Source: CAWIKY01 sp963836905
Lineage (GTDB): Bacteria; Pseudomonadota; Alphaproteobacteria; Caulobacterales; Hyphomonadaceae
DNA length: 64,000 bases
Direction of reading: 5' to 3'
Assembly (NCBI GenBank): GCA_963836905.1
Contig: CAWIKY010000002.1
Span: 62,001-126,000 of the forward strand
The position numbers and the translations under genes are program-made. Shown piece by piece: positions 28,505 through 37,735 of the stretch (its first letter is position 1; the number at the start of each line of letters is the position of its first letter). The notes beneath the pieces are model-generated. The model did not search any database, was not told the DNA's origin, and saw only the letters and a program-made list of their open reading frames with translations.

Positions 28505-29632
28505 ATGGCGTCCCCCGTTATATCCGCGACCGGTCTCTGGACACCGGAACAATCCATTTCCAATGCCGAGCTGGTCGCCAGTTACAACGCCTGGGCCGAC
28601 AAGTGGAATGACACCCACCGGACCGACATTGAGCAAGGCCAGGTAGAGGCCAAGTCGCACTCTTCGGTCGAGTTCATTGAAAAGGCATCGGGTATCAAGT
28701 CTCGCTATGTTCTGGACAAGACCGGGACACTTGATCCCGACGTGATGTGTCCTCGACTGCCGGAGCGTCCGGATACGGAAATTTCCGTCCTGGCAGAGAT
28801 CGGCGTCAATGCGGCTCGCCAAGCGCTGGAAACTGCCGGGCGTAACGAGAGCGATGTGGATGCCATCCTTTGCGCCGCGTCCAACATGCAACGTGCCTAC
28901 CCTGCCATGGCGATTGAGATACAGGATGCGCTTGGCATTGACGGTTTTGCGTTCGACATGAACGTGGCCTGCTCGTCAGCGACATTCGGCGTACAAACAG
29001 CTGCCGACTACATTCGGTCCGGAAGCGCCCGCTCAGTCCTGGTCGTGAACCCGGAGGTGTGCTCCGGTCACCTGAATTTTACGGACCGGGACAGCCATTT
29101 CATCTTCGGCGATGTCGCCACAGCCCTTCTTATCGAAGCGGATGATTTGGCTCCGCAGACGCACTGGAAAATTCTCGGCACATCGTTGAAAACCAGTTTT
29201 TCAAACAACATCCGCAACAATTTCGGTTTCCTGAACCGTACAGCGCCAGACGGTATCGGCGCAGAGGACAAGTTGTTCGTGCAGGAAGGCCGCAAAGTCT
29301 TTCGGGAAGTTGTGCCTATGGTCTCCGCCATGATCCAGAATGAAATGGACCGGCTGGGCCTTGCACCGGAAGACCTGAGACGTCTCTGGCTGCATCAGGC
29401 AAATGCCAACATGAACCGGCTTATCGCTCAGAAGGTGCTAGGCCACGAAGCCAGCGCAGACGAAAGTCCAACGGTGCTCGATGAGTATGCAAACACCTCT
29501 TCAGCCGGGTCCATCATCGCGTTTCACAAGCACTCGTCTGACCTGAAACATGGCGAGAAAGGGCTGATCTGCTCGTTCGGAGCCGGATATTCTGCCGGAA
29601 CGGTGTTTGTTGAGAGGTCAATATCCCGCTAG
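28505..29632 (+). CDS. Beta-ketoacyl-ACP synthase III-like enzyme
   Basis: Thiolase-fold condensing enzyme. The 375 residues carry a Cys-His-Asn triad: Cys in NVACSSATFG, His in LWLHQANANMN and Asn in EYANTSSAGSI. The N-terminus (ATGLWTPEQSISNAELVASYNAW) is longer than that of housekeeping FabH, as in the KAS III-like proteins of other proteobacteria that start or extend unusual acyl chains. The substrate is unknown. I prefer the ATG at 28505; an in-frame TTG at 28472 has a weaker setting. It stands alone between the UdgX operon and the type I secretion genes, with no clear ribosome-binding site. Confidence 0.85.
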   Translation: MASPVISATGLWTPEQSISNAELVASYNAWADKWNDTHRTDIEQGQVEAKSHSSVEFIEKASGIKSRYVLDKTGTLDPDVMCPRLPERPDTEISVLAEIGVNAARQALETAGRNESDVDAILCAASNMQRAYPAMAIEIQDALGIDGFAFDMNVACSSATFGVQTAADYIRSGSARSVLVVNPEVCSGHLNFTDRDSHFIFGDVATALLIEADDLAPQTHWKILGTSLKTSFSNNIRNNFGFLNRTAPDGIGAEDKLFVQEGRKVFREVVPMVSAMIQNEMDRLGLAPEDLRRLWLHQANANMNRLIAQKVLGHEASADESPTVLDEYANTSSAGSIIAFHKHSSDLKHGEKGLICSFGAGYSAGTVFVERSISR

Positions 29633-29770
29633 GGACATGGCGCTGCGGCCAGTTTACAGTATTCTCATGCAATTGCGGGATGCTTTCGTGCTAGGGTAGC
29701 CGTATCGGGTGTTGTCTGGATATAACTCGACGCGGATCCAAAACATTTACAGGTCAGGTGACCCTTGAAA

Positions 29771-31468
29771 ATGCCAGAAAAACGGATCGCACGACTGACG
29801 CCTTTCCTTGTGACGGCAGCTCTGTTCTCGATCATCACGAACCTTCTGATGCTCGTGTCGCCGCTCTACATGCTGCAGGTCTATGACCGAGTGCTGACAT
29901 CGGGCTCGGTCGAAACCCTCGTTCTGGTGTCGATCCTGGCTGCCGGCTTGCTGGGCGTTTTCATCATTGCCGATACTGCGCGCCGCAAGGCGCTGGCACT
30001 CGGCGCACACTATCTGCAGACGCATCGGGCCCCGAAGATTTTCAAGGCTGATATAGAGGGCTACGGAAAGTCAAAATCGCTCCAGAAAGACCTGACGGAC
30101 CTTTCGACGGTGCAGGGGTTCCTGTCGCAGGGCATGATCCTGCCGATCTTCGATCTGCCGTTTACCCCGTTCTTCCTAATGATCATGTTCCTGATCCACC
30201 CGCTGATAGGCTGGATCGGCGTTCTGGGCGGCCTTTTGCTTCTGGGCATCGCGCTGCTCACCGAACTCACCACGCGCAAGACTATGGCGGATGCGCAAAA
30301 AGCTGAGTCCGCTGCATCGATGACCGTCGCCAGTATATCGCGTCAGCAAGCAGCAATTATCAGCATGGGCATGTCGTCGGTCGCGCTTCGCAATTGGCAG
30401 GAGCGCAAGTCTGTCGCGGGCGACCTGTCCCTGAAAGGCGCAAACGCCACCGGCTTCTTCGGATCGACCACACGCGGACTCCGTCTGCTCTTGCAGATTG
30501 CCGCACTCGGAGCGGGTGCTTTTCTGGTGCTGCAGCAGGAAGCGACCGCCGGTGTGATCATCGCAGGCTCCATCCTGCTCGGACGCGCCCTCGCACCGAT
30601 CGATCAAGCCGTCGGAATGTGGCGTCAAATCATGCGTGCGCACAGTGCCTGGAAAGACCTACATGCGCGCGAGAAAGAGATCTCCGATCTTGTTGACGAC
30701 TCCGATCAGATGGCCGTCCCACGACCCGATCCAAAACTCGAGTTCACAGCGCTGGAAATAGCTGCCGGAGGCGATGATCGCCCACTGCTTCCCAAGTTCA
30801 ACCTGACGCTGAACCAGGGTGACATCGTTGCGCTAGTGGGCGCGAGCGGGTCGGGCAAGACGTCTCTTCTGCAAACGGCTGCCGGGGCATGGAAGCCGTT
30901 CTCCGGCCAGGTCCGGCTGGGCGGACGCGACCTTCATTCGTGGGGTATAGACGATCGGGGCAAGTATATCGGTTACCTGCCCCAAGATGTGGATTTGCTG
31001 GACGGTACAGTCGCGCAAAACATCTGCCGGTTCAATCAGGATGCGACGAGCGAGGAAATCGTCGAGCTAACCCGACGCATCGGCTGCCACACGATGATCA
31101 TGTCGCTCAAGGAGGGCTATGATACGCGCGTCGGCCCGGAGGGCGTGCATATTTCCGCAGGCCAGCGACAGGCTATCGGTCTCGCACGGGCAGCTTTCGG
31201 CAACCCGGTCATGCTTTTGCTGGACGAACCTTCATCGAACCTTGATCAGGTGCTTGCACAAAGCGTCAGAACCTTCCTCTCATCCCTGAAGGCACAAGGC
31301 ACGATCATCATCGTTTCAACACACGACCTGCGTCTCGTCGAGACCGCCGACAGCGTAATTGTCCTCACTCCGGACCGTATCGCGATGATGCCCAAGACCG
31401 ACTATTTTGCCGCCCTTCGCAAACAAGGCCCTGCACTTGTCCAGAAGCGCGAGGGAACGAACGCATGA
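29771..31468 (+). CDS. Type I secretion system permease/ATPase (PrtD/AprD type)
   Basis: Inner-membrane ABC exporter subunit. The first 290 or so residues hold membrane helices (FLVTAALFSIITNLLMLVSP, LIGWIGVLGGLLLLGIALL and others) without a peptidase domain. The ATPase follows, with GASGSGKTS, signature HISAGQRQAIGLARA and Walker B MLLLDEPSSNLD. The lack of a C39 domain fits exporters of proteins with C-terminal signals, such as RTX proteins. An in-frame TTG at 29765 is an alternative start. The stop overlaps the HlyD ATG. No RTX substrate is in the window. Confidence 0.93.
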   Translation: MPEKRIARLTPFLVTAALFSIITNLLMLVSPLYMLQVYDRVLTSGSVETLVLVSILAAGLLGVFIIADTARRKALALGAHYLQTHRAPKIFKADIEGYGKSKSLQKDLTDLSTVQGFLSQGMILPIFDLPFTPFFLMIMFLIHPLIGWIGVLGGLLLLGIALLTELTTRKTMADAQKAESAASMTVASISRQQAAIISMGMSSVALRNWQERKSVAGDLSLKGANATGFFGSTTRGLRLLLQIAALGAGAFLVLQQEATAGVIIAGSILLGRALAPIDQAVGMWRQIMRAHSAWKDLHAREKEISDLVDDSDQMAVPRPDPKLEFTALEIAAGGDDRPLLPKFNLTLNQGDIVALVGASGSGKTSLLQTAAGAWKPFSGQVRLGGRDLHSWGIDDRGKYIGYLPQDVDLLDGTVAQNICRFNQDATSEEIVELTRRIGCHTMIMSLKEGYDTRVGPEGVHISAGQRQAIGLARAAFGNPVMLLLDEPSSNLDQVLAQSVRTFLSSLKAQGTIIIVSTHDLRLVETADSVIVLTPDRIAMMPKTDYFAALRKQGPALVQKREGTNA

Positions 31469-32760
31469 ACGCCACCGGCATTCTCCTGCGCGACCGCACG
31501 ATGATCATGTCGACGATCGTCTGCCTTCTGGGCTTTGGCGGTTTCTTCCTGTGGTCCGTTACCGCACCACTGGCCGAAGGCGTGACCGTCTTCGGTCAGG
31601 TCGTCGTCGATGGCGAACGTAAAGTGGTCCAGCATCTGGAAGGCGGTATTATCGAACGCATCGAAGTGCGCGAAGGCGATGACGTTGAGGCCGGCGACCC
31701 GCTGCTTGTACTGACGGACGTCGCCGCGATTGCAGGACGCGCGGAGGTCTCGCAGGACCTTCTGAATGCCAAGGCAAGCGTCGCGCGGCTTGATGCTCTT
31801 ATGGGCCAGCGTGACTCGTTCGACTTTCCACAAGAACTCGCCGACGAAGTGTCTGCAGCCCGGCTTGCAGACATACGGATCAAGCAGAACGCGCTCTTCG
31901 AGCAGCAAAGAAGTGCGCTCACCGCAGACGTGGCCGTGCTCACGAGCCGCCAGCAAGGCTTGAGAGAAAGCATACGGAACCGGGATGTCCAGATCGACAG
32001 TACTCTTCGGTCACTTGAGATTGTACGGGACGATTTGGCCCGCAAGCGGGAATTTCTGGAAGATCGATTGATCACCGCCAATCAGGTGACGGCGCTGGAA
32101 CGTGAAGAAGCGACGCTTGAGGGGGATCTGGCGCGTCTGAGGACTGAACAAAATCAGGCCACATCGCAGATCGCCGAAACCGGGCGGCAGATTTCTCAGG
32201 CACGGGCGAGGTTTCTTGAACGGGTTTCGTCCGAACTGGTCGATGCCCGCTCGCAGGTATCTCAACTGGAGGAACGGCTGACCACAGTGCGCGATGTGGT
32301 GAACCGCTCTATCATCACCGCTCCCCAGTCTGGCAAGATACTCAACATGGCTTTCTCTACACCCGGCGGCGTCGTGGGGCCGGGTGAGCCGATACTCGAG
32401 ATCGTTCCCAGCTATGAAGGTCTTATTGCGACTGTTCAGCTCAGGCCAACGGACCGCGACAACGTTTATGAGGGACTTGCAGTCACCACACGTCTATCAG
32501 GTTTGAAGGGATGGACATCGCCAAACCTTCCAGGCGAAGTCACCCAGGTCAGTGCCGACCTGAAAACATCGCCGGATGGCTCCTACTCGTTCTACGAAGC
32601 CCGTCTGGTCGTCGATACAGACCCTTTGAATGACAGCGGGGTCGAAATTACTCCCGGAATGCCGGTGGAAGCGTTCGTATCATCGGGAGAAACACGAACC
32701 CTGATGGCGTACCTGATAGAACCGATCGAAGCGACGTTCAGGCGTGGCGCGCGGTCCTGA
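31465..32760 (+). CDS. HlyD-family periplasmic adaptor of the type I secretion system
   Basis: Links the ABC exporter to the outer-membrane channel. The 431 residues have one N-terminal membrane helix (MIMSTIVCLLGFGGFFLWSV), a first lipoyl half-motif (VVQHLEGGIIERIEVREGDD), long coiled coil from about 85 to 275, the second lipoyl half and a beta-barrel (APQSGKILNMAFSTPGGVV), as in PrtE/HlyD. It starts inside the stop codon of the ABC gene (ATGA). Confidence 0.94.
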   Translation: MNATGILLRDRTMIMSTIVCLLGFGGFFLWSVTAPLAEGVTVFGQVVVDGERKVVQHLEGGIIERIEVREGDDVEAGDPLLVLTDVAAIAGRAEVSQDLLNAKASVARLDALMGQRDSFDFPQELADEVSAARLADIRIKQNALFEQQRSALTADVAVLTSRQQGLRESIRNRDVQIDSTLRSLEIVRDDLARKREFLEDRLITANQVTALEREEATLEGDLARLRTEQNQATSQIAETGRQISQARARFLERVSSELVDARSQVSQLEERLTTVRDVVNRSIITAPQSGKILNMAFSTPGGVVGPGEPILEIVPSYEGLIATVQLRPTDRDNVYEGLAVTTRLSGLKGWTSPNLPGEVTQVSADLKTSPDGSYSFYEARLVVDTDPLNDSGVEITPGMPVEAFVSSGETRTLMAYLIEPIEATFRRGARS

Positions 32761-32763
32761 TCG

Positions 32764-34112
32764 ATGATGCGGTGCCGGGAGGGTCTTTCACGCTTCAGCG
32801 CCGTTCTGGCGGTAATGGCAGTCTCGCTATACGCCATGCCCGGCCTGCAAAACGCGCATGCACAGGCCGACGCCTGTATCGATTTCCGGATGGCGATATT
32901 GAAGTCCCGCTCGGTCAGTCCTGAACGCTTGCAGGCTTTGCAGGAACAGAGGATCAGCGAAGCGCGGCTCAAGCAGACACGGTCGGAATTCAGACCACAG
33001 CTCTCAGGCTATGCACGCGCAGCAGAGGGCGAAAGCGGTCTGCTCAGCGGGCGAACGGACAATCAGGTGGGCTTCATCCTGTCGCAGCGGATCTATGATT
33101 TCGGGCAAAACAAGTACCAACGCCGCGCCGCGCAGGCCCGGATCGACGCCGCTATCTCGACCGTCGAAAGCACAGGGGACCGGGCGGTCCTTGAAACGTT
33201 GTTGCTCTATCTGGCTGTGCTTGAGGCGGAAGAGCGCCTGATTGCGATACAGGAACGTGAAGACCGCTTGCTGACAATTTCGGACGGGTCGATCAACGGC
33301 TTGCTGCAGGCTTGATCACCCAGGCCGAAGCCAGCAGTCTGGCCGCCGAACAGGCCCTTTCTAGGGCCGACCGGATACAACAGGAGTTGAACCTTGCGCT
33401 GGCACGTGAGCGGTTTGCAACGCTTGTGGAGACCGCCGCGCCGCCGTGCGCCGCTCTGGGACCACTTGCACGCAAGCTCGATGTCTCAAGCACGTCAACC
33501 ATGCTCGAAACGGTCGACCTTGCCGTACGCAACAATCCGGAGCTGGAGGCGCTCAGGGCGACACGTGATGCGAGCCGCGCGGACCTTTCTTTCACCAAGC
33601 GAGAGCGACTTCCAGTTGTCGAAGTGCAAGGCGTCGGCGCCTACATCTACGACCAGTTCCGTGAAGAATGGCAGCAGGGAACACGTCTCGGCGTGGATGT
33701 ATCCGCACCTATTTATGCCGGCGGAAACTTTGATGGTCGACGAGCCGAGGCGCGTGCCCGTGTCAGACTGTCGGAGCTGGAAATCGACAGGGTGGAACGC
33801 GCATTGAGCGAACGTGTGCGTATAGCCTGGACACGGATCACGTCGCTCTTCGGTCTCGCTGAAGCGCAGGCTTTCGCCCGCGACAAACTGGCAGAAGAAG
33901 CTGTGGCAGTCCGGCGCTCCTTCGAAGTCGGCCTGACCGCCTATCCCGATCTCGAGCGGACGGAAGCCGAGTTCCAGATTGCCATCCTGCGCGAGATAGA
34001 TACCCGATATGCCAGCCGCGAGGAGCAGGTTTCGCTCCTCGCGCTCATGGGAATTCTGGAGGAAAGTCTTCTACCCGTACCGGAAACGGGCGCGTCGCAG
34101 TCAGCCCAATAG
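32764..34112 (+). CDS. TolC-family outer-membrane channel, one frameshift
   Basis: Outer-membrane and periplasmic tunnel of the secretion system. It has a signal peptide (FSAVLAVMAVSLYAMPGLQNAHA) and two structural repeats of long coiled helices; SEFRPQLSGYARA with SQRIYDFGQNKYQRRAA in the first, and RLPVVEVQGVGAYIYD with DVSAPIYAGGNFDGRRAEA in the second, are matching strand-turn segments. The halves are in different frames. A missing base near 33310 (GLLQ then LITQAEAS) restores about 449 residues, the usual TolC length. A separate second gene starting at TTG 33312 is unlikely because half a TolC cannot form the channel. Confidence 0.88.
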
Positions 34113-34115
34113 GCC

Positions 34116-35213
34116 TCAGACCTTTTCCTCGACCTTCAACGCGCCGCGATTGATCTGGTCACGTTCCATGCTTTCGAACAGCGCCTTGAAGTTGCCTTCG
34201 CCGAAACCTTCATCGCCTTTGCGCTGGATGAATTCGAAGAAAACCGGCCCGACCTGCGCCTGAGCGAAGATCTGCAGCAACAAGCGCGGTGAACCGCCCT
34301 CGGTGGTACCATCCATAAGGATGCCGCGGGACTTCAGGTCCTCTACATTCTCGCCATGTCCAGGCAGGCGGTCGTCGAGCATCTCATAGTACGTCGCCGG
34401 TGGCGCGGTCATGAACGGAACACCGCGCTTCTTGAGACGGTCCCAGCAGGAATAGAGGTCATCGCAAATGAGCGCGATATGCTGGATTCCTTCGCCGTTA
34501 TAAGCGCGCAGGTATTCCTCGATCTGACCTTTGCCGCCTTCTCCTTCTTCATTCAGAGGAATTCGGATCTTGCCATCGGGTGCCGTTAGGGCCTTGGAGG
34601 TCAAACCGGTATATTCGCCCTTGATATCGAAGAACCGGATCTCGCGGAAATTGAACAGCCGTTCGTAGAAATCGGCCCAGTACTTCATCCGGCCGCCATA
34701 GACGTTGTGAGTGAGGTGATCGATCACATCGAAGCCTGCACCTTCTGGATGCCTGTCGACGCTCGGCAGATAGTCGAAATCAATATCGTATATCGTCAGG
34801 TCATCTCCGCTGCCTGTGTCGTAGCGGTCGATCAGATAGATCATCGAATTGCCGATGCCGCGGATAGCTGGCAAGCGAAGTTCCATCGCGCCTGTTTCCG
34901 TCGGCACCGGTTCTGCGCCCTGCTCGAGAAGATGCGCGTAGGCTTTCCGGGCATCGCGGACCCGAAACCCCATTCCACACGCGCTCGGTCCGTGCTCGCG
35001 CGCAAAGTACCAAGCCGCCGATTTCGGTTCATAATTGGTGATGAGGTTGATGTTCCCCTGCCGCCATAGCTCAACGTCTTTCGAACGGTGACGCGCAATC
35101 CTCGTGAAGCCGATGGTTTCGAATACGTCTTCCAGCAGGCCTTTCTCAGGCGCGGAAAATTCAATGAACTCAAATCCGTCCAGTCCGGCGGGGTTTTCGA
35201 ATAGATCGGCCAT
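34116..35213 (-). CDS. hppD: 4-Hydroxyphenylpyruvate dioxygenase
   Basis: Fe(II) enzyme that converts 4-hydroxyphenylpyruvate to homogentisate in tyrosine breakdown. The 365 residues form two vicinal-oxygen-chelate modules; iron ligands are His in VIDHLTHNVYGG, His in GIQHIALICDD and Glu in VFFEFIQRKGD, and the closing helix GFGEGNFKALFESME is typical. The start ATG at 35213 follows GGAG by 8 bases; the longer frame adds 14 unconvincing residues. No other homogentisate-pathway gene is adjacent. Convergent with tolC, two stop codons nearly touching. Confidence 0.96.
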   Translation of the reverse strand: MADLFENPAGLDGFEFIEFSAPEKGLLEDVFETIGFTRIARHRSKDVELWRQGNINLITNYEPKSAAWYFAREHGPSACGMGFRVRDARKAYAHLLEQGAEPVPTETGAMELRLPAIRGIGNSMIYLIDRYDTGSGDDLTIYDIDFDYLPSVDRHPEGAGFDVIDHLTHNVYGGRMKYWADFYERLFNFREIRFFDIKGEYTGLTSKALTAPDGKIRIPLNEEGEGGKGQIEEYLRAYNGEGIQHIALICDDLYSCWDRLKKRGVPFMTAPPATYYEMLDDRLPGHGENVEDLKSRGILMDGTTEGGSPRLLLQIFAQAQVGPVFFEFIQRKGDEGFGEGNFKALFESMERDQINRGALKVEEKV

Positions 35214-35309
35214 GTCAAAGTCTCCGTTTGTATCTTCTCGGCTATATAGGGGCATATCCTTGCCCGTTAAGCGACCGTGCGAGAAGTTCTGGCCTGGCCG
35301 CCAGTGATG

Positions 35310-37643
35310 TCATGCGGCGTCGAGGAATGTAGCGATGACCTTCTTGGTCCCTGCCTTCTCGAAATTGACCGTCATCTTGGCCCCTTCGATTGCCGCGACA
35401 CGGCCGTAACCGAACTTGATGTGAAAGACCCGCTGACCCATCGCAAAGAGAGCACCTGCCGGATCGCTGGACCCCATGATCTCGGCCTTGCCGTCTATGA
35501 CAGGTGCCGGAGAACGCTTGCGTCCGGCGGATGCCTGCATCCGTTTCCAGCCCGGAGAATTATAGGTGCTTTGCTCGCCCAGATCCTCGAAGGTCGTAGA
35601 GGCCTGCTCTCCGAAGGAGTTGCCGAACCCGGTGGACCCGGAATAGCCGGTTTCACTGATCGCTTCGACATGCTCCGGCGGAAGCTCATCGATAAAACGT
35701 GAAGGCATCACTGACTGCCAGCGACCGTAAATCTGCCGGTTTGCCACGAATGATATGGCGGCCCGCTCGCGTGCACGGGTCAGGCCGACATAGGCAAGAC
35801 GGCGTTCTTCCTCGAGCCCTTTCATGCCACTTTCATCGACCGAACGCTTGGAAGGAAACACCTCTTCTTCCCATCCCGGCAGGAACACCATCGGCCATTC
35901 CAGACCTTTGGCGGCATGCAGGGTCAGTATCTGGACCTCATCCTCGTTCTCGCGCTCACCACTGACATCCATGACCAGTTCGACATGCTCCAGGAAAGCA
36001 GCCAAGCTATCGAACTGGCCCATGGCGCTCACCAGTTCCTTGAGGTTGTCCAGTCTGGTGGCGGCCTGAGGGCTGCGGTCGTTTCGCAACATGTCGGTGT
36101 AGCCGAACTCATCAAGAACGATCCCGGCAAGTTCGACATGCGAGATACCGTCCATATGGCGCTGACGCCATTGACGGAGCTGATCGGTGAAAAGCTTCAG
36201 GCCACGCTTGGCAGGCCCTTTCACCTCGTCTGTTGAAAGCAATTCCGGCACGATTTCCGTCAGCGGACGGGATGCCTGGCGCGACGCCTGCTGAAGACGC
36301 TGGATGGTGGTAGTGCCTACTCCGCGTTTGGGCTGGTTGACGACCCGCTCGAAGGCCAGATCATCATCACTGGAGCGTATCAGGCGGAAATAGGCCATTG
36401 CATCGCGGATCTCTGCGCGCTCGAAAAAGCGAGGCCCACCGATGACGCGATAAGGCACGCCGAGCATGATGAAGCGTTCCTCGAACGCTCGCATCTGCCA
36501 GGACGCGCGGACCAGAACGGCGCAGTCGTCATAGCGACGACCGGAGGAGCGCCAGGCTTCAATGTCATCGCCGATCAGCCGCGCCTCGGCTTCGCCATCC
36601 CAAAGCCCGCGAACCTTGACCGTGTCGCCAACCTCGTCCTCGGTCCAGAGTGTCTTTCCGAGGCGCCCTTTATTGCCGGTAATCAGATGCGCGGCAGCAC
36701 CCAGAATATTGCCCGTCGAGCGATAGTTCCGCTCCAGCCGAATGACCTTCGCACCTTCAAAATCATTCTCGAAGCGCAGGATATTTGTGACCTCAGCGCC
36801 CCGCCAGCCATAGATTGATTGATCGTCGTCGCCGACACAGCATATGTTGCCGGTGCCCCGCGCCAGCAGCCGGAGCCAAAGGTATTGGGCAACGTTTGTA
36901 TCCTGATACTCGTCGACGAGGATGTATCGAAAGCGACGGTGATATTCGGCAAGAAGATCCGGATTGTTCTGAAAGAGCGTGATGTTATGGAGCAGGAGGT
37001 CGCCGAAATCGCAGGCGTTCAGCGTGGCCAGACGCGACTGATAGATCGAATAAAGTTTGATCGCGCGTCCGTCGGCAAACTGAAAAGCCTCGTCCTCGGG
37101 CACCTTTTCCGGTAGCAGAGCCCGGTTTTTCCATCCATCGATAAGCGAGGCCAGAAACCGCGGCGTCCAGCGCTTGGTATCGATGCCTTCCGCTTCAATG
37201 ATCTGCTTGCACAGCCTTATCTGGTCATCCGTGTCCAGAATGGTGAACGAGGATTTCAGGTTCACCAGTTCGGCATGGGTACGCAGGATTTTCGCTGAGA
37301 TCGAATGAAACGTTCCCAGCCAGCGAAGGCCTTCTCCACCCGGGCCGATCAGTGACAGAGCCCGCTCACGCATTTCCCGCGCGGCCTTGTTGGTGAAGGT
37401 GACCACCAGGGCCTGCCAGGGTTGGGCCCGTCCGGTGAAGATCAGATGCGCGAGCCGGGTCGTCAAAACACGCGTCTTGCCGGTACCGGCACCCGCCAGC
37501 ACCAGCAAAGGACCATCCAGTGTTTCCGCAGCTTCACGCTGCTCGGCGTTGAGACCGTCCAGGTAGTCGGCATCACCGGGTGACTGCGGTCTTGCCATTG
37601 CCTGCTGCGAAAGAGGGAGCGGTGACGCCATGTGCGAAAACAT
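35310..37643 (-). CDS. uvrD: DNA helicase II, UvrD/PcrA/Rep family
   Basis: 3'-5' superfamily I helicase for nucleotide excision and mismatch repair. Motifs in order: GAGTGKTRVLT, TFTNKAAREM, DEYQDTN, GDDDQSIYGWRGA, LERNYRST, LTLHAAKGLEW and YVGLTRARER. The C-terminal Tudor-like domain (QRVFHIKFGYGRVAAIEG) is the UvrD/PcrA RNA-polymerase-binding module. The frame is open to 37703; ATGs at 37643 and 37631 both precede the conserved LNAEQREA. I chose 37643, which leaves an imperfect LexA box (37665-37679) upstream rather than inside the gene. The ClC gene ends 93 bases upstream on the same strand. Confidence 0.95.
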   Translation of the reverse strand: MFSHMASPLPLSQQAMARPQSPGDADYLDGLNAEQREAAETLDGPLLVLAGAGTGKTRVLTTRLAHLIFTGRAQPWQALVVTFTNKAAREMRERALSLIGPGGEGLRWLGTFHSISAKILRTHAELVNLKSSFTILDTDDQIRLCKQIIEAEGIDTKRWTPRFLASLIDGWKNRALLPEKVPEDEAFQFADGRAIKLYSIYQSRLATLNACDFGDLLLHNITLFQNNPDLLAEYHRRFRYILVDEYQDTNVAQYLWLRLLARGTGNICCVGDDDQSIYGWRGAEVTNILRFENDFEGAKVIRLERNYRSTGNILGAAAHLITGNKGRLGKTLWTEDEVGDTVKVRGLWDGEAEARLIGDDIEAWRSSGRRYDDCAVLVRASWQMRAFEERFIMLGVPYRVIGGPRFFERAEIRDAMAYFRLIRSSDDDLAFERVVNQPKRGVGTTTIQRLQQASRQASRPLTEIVPELLSTDEVKGPAKRGLKLFTDQLRQWRQRHMDGISHVELAGIVLDEFGYTDMLRNDRSPQAATRLDNLKELVSAMGQFDSLAAFLEHVELVMDVSGERENEDEVQILTLHAAKGLEWPMVFLPGWEEEVFPSKRSVDESGMKGLEEERRLAYVGLTRARERAAISFVANRQIYGRWQSVMPSRFIDELPPEHVEAISETGYSGSTGFGNSFGEQASTTFEDLGEQSTYNSPGWKRMQASAGRKRSPAPVIDGKAEIMGSSDPAGALFAMGQRVFHIKFGYGRVAAIEGAKMTVNFEKAGTKKVIATFLDAA

Positions 37644-37664
37644 CCGTTCGAGCAATTCGTAAGA

Positions 37665-37679
37665 GAACAAAGGTAGCAC
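37665..37679 (-). promoter_or_regulatory. Imperfect LexA box upstream of uvrD
   Basis: On the minus strand the sequence is GTGC-TACCTTT-GTTC, one mismatch from GTTC-N7-GTTC, 22 bases before the chosen uvrD start. uvrD is SOS-controlled in several bacteria. With one mismatch, chance is a real possibility. Confidence 0.3.
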
Positions 37680-37735
37680 ACCTTGTCTTCGCTTGAAGAC
37701 CAAGGGCTGTATTCCATAGTCGCAAAAGCGCTGTT

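Noticed and set aside
33312..34112. Separate gene for the second half of TolC, starting at TTG and overlapping the first half
   Set aside because: Neither half alone forms a TolC barrel, and one missing base joins them at normal length.
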